A DNA stretch of 64,000 bases from Salinibacterium xinjiangense (GCF_014645015.1 NZ_BMLC01000001.1:248001-312000), one strand, 5' to 3'. Positions 8,643 through 19,119 are shown, numbered from the stretch's first letter. The notes: generated by a model not told the origin, from the letters alone. Made by a program: numbers and translations.

Positions 8643-10136
8643 ATGACCGTTGCTACGCTCGCCATCTCCGCCCAGCCTCTCCTGTCCATTGCCGCCGATG
8701 TTCTCGTGCTCGGGGTACTCAAGACCGGGGATGGTCCGAGACTCCAGACCGACGATCCCGCGCTCCAGTACCTGCAGTCGTCGCTGGCCGCCATAGGTGT
8801 GACCGGCGCCAAGGATGAGATCGTCAGGGTGCCGAGCGGCCATGACTCCATCGCCAGCGTGGCACTGGTGGGGCTTGGCTCATCCCCCATCTCAAACGAC
8901 ACGCTGCGCTACGCAGCCGGATCGGCGGCCAGGCAACTACGAGGTATCGAATCTGTCGTGTTCGGATTCCCCGTACTCGACGACGAAGCGGTATTTGCCG
9001 TGCTCGAGGGCGCCGGAATCGGCGCGTACGCCTACACGCAGTACCGCGTGAGCTCGCTGGCGAGCACGACACTTCCGGCCAAGTCCATCACGGTGGCCAG
9101 CGAGACCGGGAACCACGAGCTCGTCGAGCGGGCAACCGCCATCGCCGACGCTATCCACACCGTCAGGGACCTGGTGAACTCACCGCCCAATCACCTCTAC
9201 CCGGAGACCTTCGCCGACGCGGCAACCTCGCTCTCCCAGCACGCTGACGTGACAGTTGAAGTCCTCGGCATCGCCGAACTCACCGAGGGTGGCTACGGCG
9301 GAATCCTCGGGGTCGGCCTCGGGTCTACTCGTGGTCCACGACTTGTGAAAGTCAGCTATCAGCCTTCCGGTGCCGCCAGGCATATCGCGCTCGTCGGCAA
9401 GGGGATCACCTTCGACTCGGGCGGCCTCTCACTCAAGCCACCGGCTTCGATGATCGGCATGAAATACGACATGACCGGTGCAGCGACGGTACTCGCGGTC
9501 ACCCTCGCCATCGCGCGGCTCACACTGCCAGTACGTGTCACCGCGTGGCTGTGCCTGGCCGAGAACCTGCCATCCGGATCAGCTATGCGTCCGAACGATG
9601 TCATCACGGCTCGCGGTGGAAAGACCATCGAAGTATTGAACACCGACGCTGAGGGAAGGCTCGTTCTCGCTGACGGCATCGCCGCAGCCAGCGAAGAGCA
9701 CCCGGACGCGATCATCGATGTCGCGACCCTGACCGGAGCGGCCATGGTCGCCCTCGGCACACGCTATGTCGGCACCATGGGCGACTCGGCGCTGGCTGGC
9801 CAGCTCGTCGCTGCGGGAAACCGGGTCGGCGAGACGCTCTGGCACATGCCCATCGCCGCCGAACTCCGGCCGCTGCTGGCGTCCGACCTTGCCGATATCG
9901 CCAATATCAAGCCTGGGAACACCGCAGGCGGCATGATGATCGCGGCAGCGTTCCTGCGTGAGTTCGTGGGAACAAACGGACAGGGTGACGAGGAGAAATC
10001 CATCCCCTGGGCGCACCTCGACATCGCTGGCCCGGCTAATAACGGCGGCGCAGGATGGGGATTCACGGGCAAGGGCCCCACGGGAGTTTCCGTGCGCGCC
10101 CTCATCGAGTTGGCCGAGGAAATTTCCCGATCGTAG
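8643..10136 (+). CDS. pepA: Leucyl aminopeptidase (M17 family)
   Basis: 497-residue two-metal aminopeptidase. The C-terminal catalytic domain holds the conserved KGITFDSGGLSLKP segment (metal-binding Lys and Asp), KYDMTGAATVL and the M17 signature NTDAEGRLVLADG with its Asp and Glu ligands and catalytic Arg. The N-terminal M17 domain is present but divergent. The ATG at 8643 starts a product of normal family length; the open frame extends left to 8181 antisense to the PAC2 gene, and that extension is not coding. M17 enzymes release N-terminal residues from peptides in the cytoplasm. The neighbouring order (pepA, lpd, E2, lipB, lipA) is a conserved actinobacterial arrangement. Confidence 0.95.
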   Translation: MTVATLAISAQPLLSIAADVLVLGVLKTGDGPRLQTDDPALQYLQSSLAAIGVTGAKDEIVRVPSGHDSIASVALVGLGSSPISNDTLRYAAGSAARQLRGIESVVFGFPVLDDEAVFAVLEGAGIGAYAYTQYRVSSLASTTLPAKSITVASETGNHELVERATAIADAIHTVRDLVNSPPNHLYPETFADAATSLSQHADVTVEVLGIAELTEGGYGGILGVGLGSTRGPRLVKVSYQPSGAARHIALVGKGITFDSGGLSLKPPASMIGMKYDMTGAATVLAVTLAIARLTLPVRVTAWLCLAENLPSGSAMRPNDVITARGGKTIEVLNTDAEGRLVLADGIAAASEEHPDAIIDVATLTGAAMVALGTRYVGTMGDSALAGQLVAAGNRVGETLWHMPIAAELRPLLASDLADIANIKPGNTAGGMMIAAAFLREFVGTNGQGDEEKSIPWAHLDIAGPANNGGAGWGFTGKGPTGVSVRALIELAEEISRS

Positions 10137-10232
10137 TAGGGTTCTTGAGGCGGCTTTTTCGCCGCTCAGCCCGGTCACCCAGCACGTTAATCGGCGTGTC
10201 GGAGCACAGATGCTTACAGAGGAGTTGCTGGA

Positions 10233-11606
10233 TTGTCAGAGCACACTTTTGACCTTGTTGTTCTCGGTGGCGGAAGTGGCGGCTATGCCGCCGCGCTCCG
10301 TGCAAGCGAACTGGGAATGACTGTCGGACTCATCGAGAAGAGCAAGGTCGGGGGCACCTGCCTGCATGTCGGTTGCATCCCGACGAAGGCGCTGCTCCAT
10401 TCGGCTGAGGTCGCCGATGTCACCCGCGAATCTGCGAAGTACGGCATCACGTCGACTTTCGAGGGCGTCGATATCGCCGCGGTGACCGCATACCGCCAGG
10501 AGGTCGTCGCCAGCAAATACAAGGGCCTCCAGGGACTTCTCAAGGCGCGCGGCGTCACCACCATCGAGGGAGCGGGCACTCTCGTCTCCCCGACGACTGT
10601 GCAGGTCGGCGACGACACGGTCACGGGTAAGAACGTCATCCTCGCGACGGGTTCCTACTCGCGGTCCCTGCCCGGACTCGACATCGGCGGCCGCGTCATC
10701 ACCTCCGAACAGGCTCTGGAGCTCGACTTCGTGCCCAAGAAGGTCATCGTGCTCGGCGGTGGCGTCATCGGTGTCGAGTTCGCCAGCGTCTGGAGGAGCT
10801 GGGGCACCGACGTGCAGATCATCGAAGCCCTTCCCCACCTCGTTCCCAACGAAGACCAGGCAATCAGCAAGCAGTTCGAGCGCGCCTTCCGCAAGCGCGG
10901 AATCAGCTACAACCTCGGCACCCGCTTCCAGAGCGTCACGCAGAACGATGACGGTGTCGTAGTGACGCTCGAAGACGGCAAGACCTTTGAGGCCGAGCTC
11001 ATGCTGGTCGCCGTGGGACGAGGCCCCGCTACGGCGAACCTCGGCTTCGAGGAGGTCGGTGTCACCGTGGATCGCGGATTCGTGCTGACGAACGAACGTC
11101 TCGCCACGAACATCCCCGGCGTCTATGCCGTCGGTGACATCGTTCCTGGCCTGCAACTGGCGCATCGCGGATTCCAGCACGGCATCTTCGTCGCCGAGGA
11201 GATCGCGGGTCTCAACCCCGTCGTCATCGACGACCTGAACATCCCGAAGGTCACGTACAGCGACCCCGAGGTCGCGTCTGTTGGCCTGTCGGAAGCGAAG
11301 GCAGCGGAGAAGTACGGCGCGGAGAACGTATCGTCATACGACTACAACCTCGCCGGAAACGGCAAGAGCCACATCCTCGGGACGGCCGGCATCATCAAGG
11401 TCATCCGCGTCAATGAGGGGCCTGTCATCGGCGTGCACATGATCGGCGCCCGCGTCGGTGAACTCATCGGTGAAGCGCAGCTCGCCGTCAACTGGGAGGC
11501 ATACCCGGAAGACATCGCACCGCTCCTGCACGCACACCCCACACAGAGCGAGGCTCTTGGCGAGGCATTCCTTGCCCTGGCTGGCAAACCACTCCACGCG
11601 ATCTAG
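10233..11606 (+). CDS. lpdA: Dihydrolipoyl dehydrogenase (E3)
   Basis: 457-residue flavoprotein that reoxidises dihydrolipoyl groups of 2-oxoacid dehydrogenase complexes using NAD+. The FAD Rossmann motif is LGGGSGGYAAALRA (from residue 11). The redox disulfide is Cys43 and Cys48 in GGTCLHVGCIPTKALL. The NAD motif is VLGGGVIGVEFASVW. The second FAD motif is NIPGVYAVGDI. The C-terminal dimer-interface catalytic pair lies in HAHPTQSE (His435, Glu440). The start is TTG at 10233, preceded by AGAGGAG with 8 bp spacing; no ATG/GTG fits better. The E2 gene follows 61 bp later, so the two probably share an operon. Confidence 0.96.
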   Translation: MSEHTFDLVVLGGGSGGYAAALRASELGMTVGLIEKSKVGGTCLHVGCIPTKALLHSAEVADVTRESAKYGITSTFEGVDIAAVTAYRQEVVASKYKGLQGLLKARGVTTIEGAGTLVSPTTVQVGDDTVTGKNVILATGSYSRSLPGLDIGGRVITSEQALELDFVPKKVIVLGGGVIGVEFASVWRSWGTDVQIIEALPHLVPNEDQAISKQFERAFRKRGISYNLGTRFQSVTQNDDGVVVTLEDGKTFEAELMLVAVGRGPATANLGFEEVGVTVDRGFVLTNERLATNIPGVYAVGDIVPGLQLAHRGFQHGIFVAEEIAGLNPVVIDDLNIPKVTYSDPEVASVGLSEAKAAEKYGAENVSSYDYNLAGNGKSHILGTAGIIKVIRVNEGPVIGVHMIGARVGELIGEAQLAVNWEAYPEDIAPLLHAHPTQSEALGEAFLALAGKPLHAI

Positions 11607-11667
11607 TCCACCGGCTCGATCGCCAAACTAAACTATTGCGAAGAAGCGTTACAAAGGAGCATCACTG

Positions 11668-13254
11668 ATGAGCGAATCCGTCAGCCTTCCAGCACTCGGT
11701 GAGAGCGTTACCGAGGGTACGGTCACCCGCTGGCTGAAGCAGGTCGGCGACCGAGTCGAGGTGGATGAGCCGCTGCTCGAAGTCTCCACGGACAAGGTGG
11801 ATACCGAGATCCCCTCCCCCGTCGCGGGAGTGATCGAAGCGATCCTGGTCGCCGAAGACGAGACTGTCGAAGTCGGAACAGTCCTGGTGACCATCGGCAC
11901 CGGATCGGATGCACCCACTGAGGCCCCTGCCGCTGAGGCCCCTGTCACCGAGGCCCCTGCCGCTTCTGCAGAGCTCTCCGCTCCCGAAGCGGCCCCCATC
12001 GCGGAAGCACCTGTGACACCAACCGAGGTCGCTACTGCGCCAGCCGAGAGCGCACCCGCCGCTGAAGTCCCGTCGACCGACGCTCCGGCGCCTGCTGAAG
12101 TTGAGGCTGCTGCCGCTCCTGAGGCTGCTCCGGCTCCTGAGGCCGCTCCCGCCCCTGAGGCTGCTGCCGCCCCCGAGGCTGCTCCGGCTCCTGAGGCTGC
12201 TCCGGCTCCTGAAGCGGCTGCTGCTCCTGAAGCGGCTGCCGCTCCTGAGGCCGCTCCGGCTCCTGAGGCCACGCCGTCAGCGCAGGCCGCACCCACAGCC
12301 GCAGCTCCGACCGAGACTGTTCCGGCCCCGAGCACCGTTCCCGATGTCCATGCGGGCTATGTGACTCCGCTTGTACGCAAGCTCGCAAACGAGCACGGAG
12401 TCTCGCTTGACGGTCTTGTCGGCACCGGAGTAGGCGGCCGCATCCGCAAGCAGGATGTTCTTGAGGCAGCGAGTGCGGCTGCCGAAGCGGCAGTGCCAGT
12501 ACCAGTGGCAGTGCCCACCGTGGCGCCAGAGGTCTCACCGCTCAGGGGCACGACTGTTCCGATGTCACGACTTCGCAAGGTCATCGCAGAGCGGGCCGTC
12601 ATCTCCATGCAGTCGTCCGCACAGCTCACCTCGGTCGTAGAAGTCGACGTGACTCTCGTCGCGAACCTGCGCAACCGGGTCAAGGCCGATTTCCAGGCAA
12701 AGACCGGCCAGAAGTTGTCGTTCCTACCGTTCTTCGCGCTGGCAGCGGCTGAAGCCCTCCGGTCAAACCCGATCATCAACGCCACGATCGACGGCGATAC
12801 GATCGTGTATCCGCCCCAGGAAAACATGGCTATCGCCGTCGACACCGAGCGCGGGCTTCTGACCCCCGTCATCCGAGATGCAGCGTCACTTGATCTCGCC
12901 GGATTCGCGGCGCAGATCGCTGACCTCGCCGCCCGCACCCGCGAAAACAAGCTCAAGCCAGACGAGCTGGCCGGCGGAACGTTCACGCTGACGAACACGG
13001 GTTCGAGAGGGGCGCTGTTCGACACACCCATTGTGTTCCTTCCGCAGTCCGCCATCCTCGGCACCGGCATCGTGGTTAAGAAGCCTGTCGTCGTCAGTGA
13101 CACCGCGGGAGACGCCATCGCGATTCGCTCCATGGTGTTCCTGGCGTTGAGCTATGACCACCGGATCGTCGACGGCGCGGACGCCGCACGGTTCCTCGTC
13201 ACGATCAAGGATCGCCTTGAGGCCGGAGCTTTCGAGGGAAACCTCGGAATCTGA
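11668..13254 (+). CDS. sucB: Dihydrolipoamide acyltransferase (E2 of 2-oxoacid dehydrogenase)
   Basis: 528 residues with one N-terminal lipoyl domain (1 to about 78; the lipoylated Lys lies in [14 protein letters not shown]). A long Ala/Pro/Glu-rich flexible linker follows (about 80-225). Next come a peripheral subunit-binding domain ([20 protein letters not shown] onward) and the chloramphenicol-acetyltransferase-like catalytic domain ending in SYDHRIVDG with catalytic His498 and Asp502. Acyl specificity cannot be read with certainty: actinobacterial members annotated SucB often serve the pyruvate complex, and aceE lies at the right end of this window. It follows lpdA with an AAAGGAG site before the ATG and precedes the lipoate genes, which modify it. 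Confidence 0.93.
   Translation: MSESVSLPALGESVTEGTVTRWLKQVGDRVEVDEPLLEVSTDKVDTEIPSPVAGVIEAILVAEDETVEVGTVLVTIGTGSDAPTEAPAAEAPVTEAPAASAELSAPEAAPIAEAPVTPTEVATAPAESAPAAEVPSTDAPAPAEVEAAAAPEAAPAPEAAPAPEAAAAPEAAPAPEAAPAPEAAAAPEAAAAPEAAPAPEATPSAQAAPTAAAPTETVPAPSTVPDVHAGYVTPLVRKLANEHGVSLDGLVGTGVGGRIRKQDVLEAASAAAEAAVPVPVAVPTVAPEVSPLRGTTVPMSRLRKVIAERAVISMQSSAQLTSVVEVDVTLVANLRNRVKADFQAKTGQKLSFLPFFALAAAEALRSNPIINATIDGDTIVYPPQENMAIAVDTERGLLTPVIRDAASLDLAGFAAQIADLAARTRENKLKPDELAGGTFTLTNTGSRGALFDTPIVFLPQSAILGTGIVVKKPVVVSDTAGDAIAIRSMVFLALSYDHRIVDGADAARFLVTIKDRLEAGAFEGNLGI
12109..12270 (+). repeat. Ala-Pro-Glu linker-coding repeats in the E2 gene
   Basis: Imperfect reiterations of codons for Pro-Ala-Pro-Glu-Ala-Ala / Ala-Ala-Pro-Glu-Ala-Ala code for the swinging-arm linker between the lipoyl and subunit-binding domains. 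Units near 18 bp recur about nine times. This is typical for E2 linkers and prone to length variation by slippage. Confidence 0.8.
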
Positions 13255-13279
13255 GCACAACTGGCCAGCATGTCTTCCG

Positions 13280-14704
13280 TCACTCCATCAGGTAGTCCCT
13301 GATTAGCCATCCGGCCTCGCTCTTCATGAGAAGCAGCGAGGCCGGTTGGTCGTCTGCGGTGTCGCCGAGACTGACGATCGCTGAATCGCCGAGCCGTTCA
13401 TCCAAAATCGGATCACCTGGCTCGATGCCCCAGGGCGAAGGAAGTTCCTGTCCTGCCTGAATGTCACGGATGAGGGCCCGGTCTGCCGTTGAGGCAGCCG
13501 AGTCGGGCTGGACGACGGCGTCGAGACACAGCACAGACATATCCCGAATGCACGATTCTCGCGCTGCGAGGAGGGGTGCGGTGGCGGCGGCTGGATCATC
13601 TTCGACGATCGGGCTGGAACCTGGAGTCTCAGCTGCTGATGTCGACGGGGACTGCAGAGGGGTCGAGACCGCATCGGACCTTCCTTGCGGAATGAGGAAG
13701 GCTGCTGCCAGCAGCGCGGCGACCGTTACACCACCTGCCACCCAGAAACGCGGTCTCACGCTCGACACGGAGCGACGCATCTGTGCAACCACATCGACTT
13801 CCAGCAGTTGGGGAGGAAGAAGTCGCGCAATCACCTCCGGTATCGCCAGGCCCGCGAAGACGATGGGTGAGCCCGGGCTCTCGATGGGCTCCGCCTTCAG
13901 CAGCCTTGACGGTAAGACTTTCGTGGGCGCTTGGGTGTCGAGCCGCAAGTCGACTGCCGTCGGCTCGCCGAGACCGAACAGTTGCTCGTCGAGAGCGTCA
14001 AGCCACCCGACACCAGCAGGGTCGGATCGGTGGAGCCAGTCCAGAACCGCGCGCGTGGGGTCGTCGCGCACCTGGCCGAGCACCACAATCGCGAGCTGCT
14101 TGAGGGCATCCAGGTCAGTCGAGAATGCGGGCTCGGCGTGGCGGACCGCAGACGACAGGTCACTAGGAAACAGTCGTGCGCGGCCAAAGCATCCCAGCAT
14201 CGGAGTTCCGGCAGCGTCGAACAGCACGGCATCCGGCCGAATCCCGGCGTGGGCGACGCCCTGGTCGTGCAATCGCCGGAGCGCCAGGGTCACCGGCGCG
14301 AGGATCGTGATCACCTCCCCCGGTCGAAACTCTGTTCTCGTCCTGGCCAACCTGCCCACGCTACCGCTTGCGCACCGCATGAGGATCAACGCAGGCCTAC
14401 CATCGGGGGCAGTTGTCAGATCAAGAAGCTCCAGGACGTGCGCGCCGCAGCTTCTGGACAGTGCCTCGATCTCGACCATGATCGATTGCTCGGTCACCTC
14501 TGGCCGAAAAATCTTCACAGCCGCCGGAATGGTGTCCGTTGCCGTGCGAAGGGGATGCGCCAGGAAAATCTCGGCTCGCGCACCATCGCTGACTTTTCGC
14601 ACCAGCCTGTACCCGCCCAGAGATTCGATCGCCACGCCCCCAGTGTTATCGCGTGGGTGAGCTGCTGTGTCGCCCCGAGAGAAACCGTGGACGTCCTGCG
14701 ACAC
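13280..14704 (-). CDS. Membrane-anchored Ser/Thr protein kinase homologue, probably a pseudokinase
   Basis: 474 residues. The region from about 30 to 200 has the protein-kinase fold: GYRLVRKVSDGARAEIFLAH (glycine-rich loop degraded), AAVKIFRPE (beta-3 Lys kept), IMVEIEALSR (alpha-C Glu). The catalytic loop reads GVAHAGIRPDAVLFD where active kinases have HRDxKxxN, and DFG reads CFG. The catalytic base and the metal-binding Asp are therefore both missing. A single transmembrane helix (FWVAGGVTVAALLAAAFLIP) lies near residue 320, followed by a Ser/Pro/Thr-rich linker and an exported C-terminal domain of about 100 residues containing two Cys. It is convergent with the E2 gene and divergent from lipB. 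A GTG at 14704 is the likely start; the upstream ribosome site is weak. Confidence 0.75.
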   Translation of the reverse strand: MSQDVHGFSRGDTAAHPRDNTGGVAIESLGGYRLVRKVSDGARAEIFLAHPLRTATDTIPAAVKIFRPEVTEQSIMVEIEALSRSCGAHVLELLDLTTAPDGRPALILMRCASGSVGRLARTRTEFRPGEVITILAPVTLALRRLHDQGVAHAGIRPDAVLFDAAGTPMLGCFGRARLFPSDLSSAVRHAEPAFSTDLDALKQLAIVVLGQVRDDPTRAVLDWLHRSDPAGVGWLDALDEQLFGLGEPTAVDLRLDTQAPTKVLPSRLLKAEPIESPGSPIVFAGLAIPEVIARLLPPQLLEVDVVAQMRRSVSSVRPRFWVAGGVTVAALLAAAFLIPQGRSDAVSTPLQSPSTSAAETPGSSPIVEDDPAAATAPLLAARESCIRDMSVLCLDAVVQPDSAASTADRALIRDIQAGQELPSPWGIEPGDPILDERLGDSAIVSLGDTADDQPASLLLMKSEAGWLIRDYLME

Positions 14705-14758
14705 AACCCGCTGTGCAGAACGGGTTTTCGCGACTACCGTGCCGCGTAGACTATTGGC

Positions 14759-15385
14759 GTGGTCGACTATGTCGTCGCGGGGCTAAGCGCCAACTCCGTG
14801 CCGTATCTGGAAGCTCTTGAGCTTCAACGCGCAACACACGATGACGTAGTGAATGGGCGTTCGCCCGACACCGTCATCTTCCTTGAGCACCCATCGGTAT
14901 ACACCGCGGGGAAACGCACCGAAGTGGTCGAGAGACCGCACGACGGCACCCCGGTCATCGACGTAGACCGTGGCGGGAAAATCACCTGGCACGGACCGGG
15001 GCAGCTGGTCGGCTACCCGATCCTGAAACTGTCCGAACCGATCGATGTGGTCGGTTACGTGCGCCGGCTCGAGGGAATCCTCATCGACGCGCTTGCCGCT
15101 CTCGGGCTCGAGTCGAATCGGGTCGATGGCCGGTCCGGAGTCTGGATCGGCGAGAACAGGAAGATCGCGGCAATCGGCATCCGGGTTTCCCGCGGGGTCA
15201 CGATGCACGGCTTCGCCCTGAACTGCGACAACTCATTCGAAGCGTACGACCGGATCATCGCCTGCGGGATCGTGGGAGCCGGCGTCACATCGATCTCGCG
15301 AGAACTCGGGCGAGACGTGACGACCGAAGACGCGCTGCCCCTGGTTCGCAAAGCTTTCTCCAACAGTTTGGTGGTTACAACATGA
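14759..15385 (+). CDS. lipB: Octanoyl-ACP:protein octanoyltransferase
   Basis: 208 residues. The enzyme moves octanoate from acyl carrier protein to the lipoyl domains of E2-type proteins, the first step of endogenous lipoylation. The conserved Lys135 (NRKIAAIG) and catalytic Cys169 (IIACGI) are present, with the substrate-site segments [18 protein letters not shown] and TMHGFALN. The start is GTG 14759. Its stop overlaps the lipA ATG (ATGA), indicating translational coupling. Confidence 0.95.
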   Translation: MVDYVVAGLSANSVPYLEALELQRATHDDVVNGRSPDTVIFLEHPSVYTAGKRTEVVERPHDGTPVIDVDRGGKITWHGPGQLVGYPILKLSEPIDVVGYVRRLEGILIDALAALGLESNRVDGRSGVWIGENRKIAAIGIRVSRGVTMHGFALNCDNSFEAYDRIIACGIVGAGVTSISRELGRDVTTEDALPLVRKAFSNSLVVTT

Positions 15386-16422
15386 GTATCGACGCATCCC
15401 CCCAGCAGCACGGCACACGCAAGCTGCTTCGACTCGAAATCCGCAACGCCGAGACACCCATCGAGCGCAAGCCCGAATGGATCAAGACCGTCGCCAGGAT
15501 AGGGCCGGAGTACAAGCAGCTCCAGGAGCTGGTCAAGGGTGAGAACCTCCACACGGTGTGCCAGGAGGCAGGATGCCCCAACATCTTCGAATGCTGGGAA
15601 GATCGGGAGGCTACCTTCCTGATCGGCGGCAGCCAGTGCACGAGGCGCTGTGATTTCTGCCAGATCGACACTGGAAAGCCCGCTGACTATGATCGCGACG
15701 AGCCGCGACGAGTCGCCGAGTCTGTGACGAAGATGAACCTCAGGTATGCCACGGTCACCGGTGTGGCCCGGGACGACCTGCCCGACGAGGGCGCCTGGCT
15801 TCATGCCGAGACCGTACGGCAGATCCATGAGCAGAACCCCGGCACCGGTGTGGAGATTCTTGCCACCGACTTCTCGGGCAACCCCGACCTGCTGGCGGAG
15901 GTCTTCTCGTCACGACCAGAGGTATTTGCGCACAACGTCGAGACGGTTCCGCGGATTTTCAAGCGCATTCGCCCTGCGTTCACCTACGAGCGTTCGCTCG
16001 GCGTCATCAGCCAGGCACGCCAGGCCGGCCTCATCACCAAGTCGAATCTGATCCTCGGCATGGGCGAAGAGCCAGCCGAGGTGATCCAGGCCCTCCAGGA
16101 CCTGCACGATGCCGGCACCGACATCATCACGATCACCCAGTACCTCCGACCGACGCCGCGTCACCTCCCTGTCGCGCGTTGGGTCAAACCACAGGAGTTC
16201 GTGGAATTCAGTGAAGCGGCCGAACAGATCGGCTTTCTCGGGGTACTTGCCGGGCCGCTGGTGAGATCCAGCTACCGCGCTGGGCGCCTGTGGGCCCGCT
16301 CGATGCGAGCAAAGGGCCGTGCACTGCCCGATTCCCTGAACCACCTCGCGGATCAAGATCTCGGGTTCGCCCAGGCCTCCACGACGAAGGCCGTATCCTT
16401 GGATCATGGCACGAACCACTAA
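15382..16422 (+). CDS. lipA: Lipoyl synthase (radical SAM)
   Basis: 346 residues. It inserts two sulfurs into protein-bound octanoyl groups. The auxiliary cluster cysteines are Cys60, Cys65 and Cys71 ([12 protein letters not shown]), and the radical-SAM cluster cysteines are Cys86, Cys90 and Cys93 (CTRRCDFC). The C-terminal RSSY motif that supplies the serine ligand is present (VRSSYRAG). It is coupled to lipB by a 4-bp overlap, and its 3' end overlaps the next gene by 17 bp. Its products, E2 lipoyl domains, are encoded 3 kb upstream. Confidence 0.97.
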   Translation: MSIDASPQQHGTRKLLRLEIRNAETPIERKPEWIKTVARIGPEYKQLQELVKGENLHTVCQEAGCPNIFECWEDREATFLIGGSQCTRRCDFCQIDTGKPADYDRDEPRRVAESVTKMNLRYATVTGVARDDLPDEGAWLHAETVRQIHEQNPGTGVEILATDFSGNPDLLAEVFSSRPEVFAHNVETVPRIFKRIRPAFTYERSLGVISQARQAGLITKSNLILGMGEEPAEVIQALQDLHDAGTDIITITQYLRPTPRHLPVARWVKPQEFVEFSEAAEQIGFLGVLAGPLVRSSYRAGRLWARSMRAKGRALPDSLNHLADQDLGFAQASTTKAVSLDHGTNH

Positions 16423-17119
16423 CTCCGCTCCCGCAGCTCCCAAGGAGCCCGGCAGACTGAAGCAGATGTACCAGGTCTTCCAGATGACCCGGCGCTACGA
16501 CAACCTGGCCATCTGGTTTCTCTTGCTCGCCTTTCTCGGCCCGGTGCTCGTGGGGCTGTTGCTCGCGTTCCTGCTGTCGGGCGGCCAGATTCTTGGTTTT
16601 GTGCTCTACATCATCGCCGGGGTGCTCGGTGGCTTCCTGGTCTTCCTGATCGTGCTGGGTCGGCGGGCCGAACGCGCGGCCTACGGGCAGATCGCGGGCC
16701 AGCCCGGCGCAGTGGGTGCCGTGCTCAAGAGCTCGCTCCGACGCGGCTGGACAGCAAGTGAGATGCCGGTGGCCGTGAGCCCCAAGACGCAGGATGCCGT
16801 CTACCGCGCCGTCGGCCGCGGTGGGGTTGCGCTGATCGGCGAAGGCCCGAAGAGCCGGACGCAATCCATGCTCGAGGGTGAACGCAGGAACATCACGCGC
16901 ATCCTTCCGAACGTACCGGTCACGTTCCTCTACGTCGGGCCGGACGCGGAATCGATCCCGCTGCACAAACTTCCCGTCAAGCTTCGATCCATCAAGTCCA
17001 CTCTTCGCAAGCCGGAAATCCTTGCCGTCTCGAATCGCCTGAACTCGCTGGGTCGCAACGGCCTTCCGATCCCCAAGGGGATGGATCCGTCGAAGGTCCG
17101 GTCGCCGCGGCCTCGCTGA
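16406..17119 (+). CDS. DUF4191 membrane protein
   Basis: 237 residues. An N-terminal basic segment is followed by two hydrophobic helices (about 36-58 and 64-86) and a cytoplasmic basic C-terminal domain with the DUF4191 pattern ([35 protein letters not shown]). The family is restricted to actinobacteria, has no established function, and regularly follows lipA. The start at 16406 overlaps the lipA end by 17 bp, so the genes are probably translated from one message. Confidence 0.85.
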   Translation: MARTTNSAPAAPKEPGRLKQMYQVFQMTRRYDNLAIWFLLLAFLGPVLVGLLLAFLLSGGQILGFVLYIIAGVLGGFLVFLIVLGRRAERAAYGQIAGQPGAVGAVLKSSLRRGWTASEMPVAVSPKTQDAVYRAVGRGGVALIGEGPKSRTQSMLEGERRNITRILPNVPVTFLYVGPDAESIPLHKLPVKLRSIKSTLRKPEILAVSNRLNSLGRNGLPIPKGMDPSKVRSPRPR

Positions 17120-17140
17120 GCCGGGTGACGCTCAACCTGA

Positions 17141-17545
17141 CTATCGTCGGACGAGAATAGCCCCGACGGCCCTGTCATGCATTCCGCGCTGGTCGAGGTC
17201 CCATATGACGGCGGGGATAACGAGGCACAGCAGCACGGTTCTGACCAGGGGACGCCAGATTCCGAGATATCCACCAGCCAGTGGCACCACTCGCATTCCG
17301 AGTGCAAGGTGCCCGATGCTTCCATTCGCCGTCAGCAGGAAGACTGATTGGAGCACAGCGAATATCGCGAGGGTGGCTAGCGGGTCATAATTGAAGAGGA
17401 TGACCGAAATCAGCACCGCGCTGGCCCAGTCGATCGCAATCGCCACAAACCGCCTCCCGGGGCGCGCTATCGAGCGCGGTCCGGATTCCGGAAGGCCAAG
17501 CCTTTTGCCTGGCCATGTTGACGGTGTAAAGGCGGTGTTTGGCAC
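17141..17545 (-). CDS. RDD family membrane protein
   Basis: 134 residues with an Arg-rich entry (RSIARPGRRFVAIAIDWASAVLIS), three predicted membrane segments, and GSIGHLALGMRVVPL, which matches the RDD signature region. The family is small, membrane-embedded and mostly uncharacterised; some members are linked to ion or solute transport. The GTG at 17545 lies 27 bp from the GlnR-type box that serves the divergent glnA gene, so the two promoters probably share this region. It is convergent with the DUF4191 gene. Confidence 0.8.
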   Translation of the reverse strand: MPNTAFTPSTWPGKRLGLPESGPRSIARPGRRFVAIAIDWASAVLISVILFNYDPLATLAIFAVLQSVFLLTANGSIGHLALGMRVVPLAGGYLGIWRPLVRTVLLCLVIPAVIWDLDQRGMHDRAVGAILVRR

Positions 17546-17572
17546 CGTTCAAGCCTACCGATCAGAGCACGC

Positions 17573-17610
17573 GTAACATTCCCGAAACATTTGCGTGACC
17601 GCGGGGAAAC
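17573..17610 (+). promoter_or_regulatory. GlnR-type nitrogen-control box upstream of glnA
   Basis: The region reads GTAAC-N6-GAAAC-N6-GTGAC-N6-GAAAC, with elements at 17573-17577, 17584-17588, 17595-17599 and 17606-17610. This is the full a-b site arrangement (GTnAC/GAAAC halves in 11-bp steps) described for GlnR of actinobacteria. It lies 70-107 bp before the glnA ATG. No glnR gene is in the window. Confidence 0.85.
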
Positions 17611-17679
17611 CACTTACCCGTAACCTCGGGTTGGCTGCGTTTGCAGCCACCCAGCACCAATTTCATTGGAGTTCCACCT

Positions 17680-19104
17680 ATGTTCAGTGATTCCTCCGAA
17701 GTGCTCAAGTTCATCAAGGACACTGACGTCAAGTTCCTTGATATCCGCTTCACCGACCTTCCCGGTGTTCAGCAGCATTTCAACATCCCCGCATCCACTG
17801 TCGACGAGGAGTTCTTCTCGGTCGGCCAGATGTTCGACGGATCGTCGATCCGCGGCTTCGCATCGATCCACGAATCAGACATGCAGCTGATTCCGGACGT
17901 GTCGACGGCATACGTGGACCCGTTCCGCACCGAGCGCACGCTCATCATGATCTTCGACATCTACAACCCCCGCAACGGTGAGATCTACGGCCGCGATCCC
18001 CGCCAGGTCGCCAAGAAGGCCGAGAAATACCTCGTGTCAACCGGTATCGCAGACACGGCCTTCTTCGCTCCCGAAGCAGAGTTCTACATCTTCGATGACG
18101 TTCGTTACGACGTGAAGCAAAACGGAAGCTTCTGGTCGGTCGACTCGGAGGAGGGCGCCTGGAACTCGGGCCGCTCCGAAGAGGGCGGCAACCTCGGAAA
18201 CAAGACTCCCTTCAAGGGTGGCTACTTCCCCGTCAGCCCCGTCGACAAGCAGGCCGACCTCCGCGACGACATGAGCCTCAAGCTCATCGATGCAGGCCTC
18301 ATCCTCGAGCGCGCGCACCACGAGGTGGGCTCGGGCGGCCAGGCCGAGATCAACTACCGCTTCGACACGATGGTGCACGCAGCGGATGACCTACTCAAGT
18401 TCAAGTACATCATCAAGAACACCGCGCTCGAGTGGGGCAAAACCGTCACCTTCATGCCGAAACCTCTCTTCGGAGACAACGGTTCCGGCATGCACACCCA
18501 CCAGTCCCTATGGAATGACGGCGAGCCGCTCTTCTATGACGAGAAGGGCTACGGCGGACTGAGCGACATCGCCCGCTGGTACATCGGCGGACTGCTCAAG
18601 CACGCTCCCGCTGTGCTTGCGTTCACGAACCCGACCCTGAACTCGTACCGTCGATTGATTCCCGGATTCGAAGCACCCGTGAACCTGGTGTACTCGGCCG
18701 GTAACCGCTCAGCGTCGATCCGCATCCCCATCACGGGCACGAACCCGAAGGCCAAGCGCATCGAGTTCCGCGCGCCCGACGCCTCGGGCAACCCCTACCT
18801 CGCCTTCGCCGCGCAGATGATGGCGGGGCTGGACGGAATCAAGAACAAGATCGAACCGCACGAGCCGGTCGATAAGGACCTGTACGAGCTTCCTCCCGAA
18901 GAGGCAAAGCTCATCCCGCAGGTACCCGCGTCGCTCGAGGAAGCCCTGCGCGCGCTTGAGGCCGACCACGACTTCCTCACGGAAGGCAACGTGTTCACGC
19001 CGGACCTGATCGAGACCTGGATCGCGTACAAGCGCGAGAAGGAGATCATTCCGGCCGCGCAGCGACCGACACCGTTCGAGTACGAGCTGTATTACTCGGT
19101 GTAG
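17680..19104 (+). CDS. glnA: Glutamine synthetase, type I (GlnA1, adenylylatable)
   Basis: 474 residues. It makes glutamine from glutamate, ammonia and ATP as a dodecamer. The GSI signature DGSSIRGF, the metal-binding [24 protein letters not shown], and the ATP-site segment [21 protein letters not shown] are present. The GlnE target tyrosine is kept in KDLYELPPE (about Tyr402). The ATG at 17680 is preceded by TTGGAG; a TTG-type start at 17641 only adds unrelated residues. Regulation is probably by GlnR through the upstream box and by GlnE adenylylation; glnE lies downstream on the other strand. Confidence 0.97.
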   Translation: MFSDSSEVLKFIKDTDVKFLDIRFTDLPGVQQHFNIPASTVDEEFFSVGQMFDGSSIRGFASIHESDMQLIPDVSTAYVDPFRTERTLIMIFDIYNPRNGEIYGRDPRQVAKKAEKYLVSTGIADTAFFAPEAEFYIFDDVRYDVKQNGSFWSVDSEEGAWNSGRSEEGGNLGNKTPFKGGYFPVSPVDKQADLRDDMSLKLIDAGLILERAHHEVGSGGQAEINYRFDTMVHAADDLLKFKYIIKNTALEWGKTVTFMPKPLFGDNGSGMHTHQSLWNDGEPLFYDEKGYGGLSDIARWYIGGLLKHAPAVLAFTNPTLNSYRRLIPGFEAPVNLVYSAGNRSASIRIPITGTNPKAKRIEFRAPDASGNPYLAFAAQMMAGLDGIKNKIEPHEPVDKDLYELPPEEAKLIPQVPASLEEALRALEADHDFLTEGNVFTPDLIETWIAYKREKEIIPAAQRPTPFEYELYYSV

Positions 19105-19119
19105 CCGACGAATTACCCG

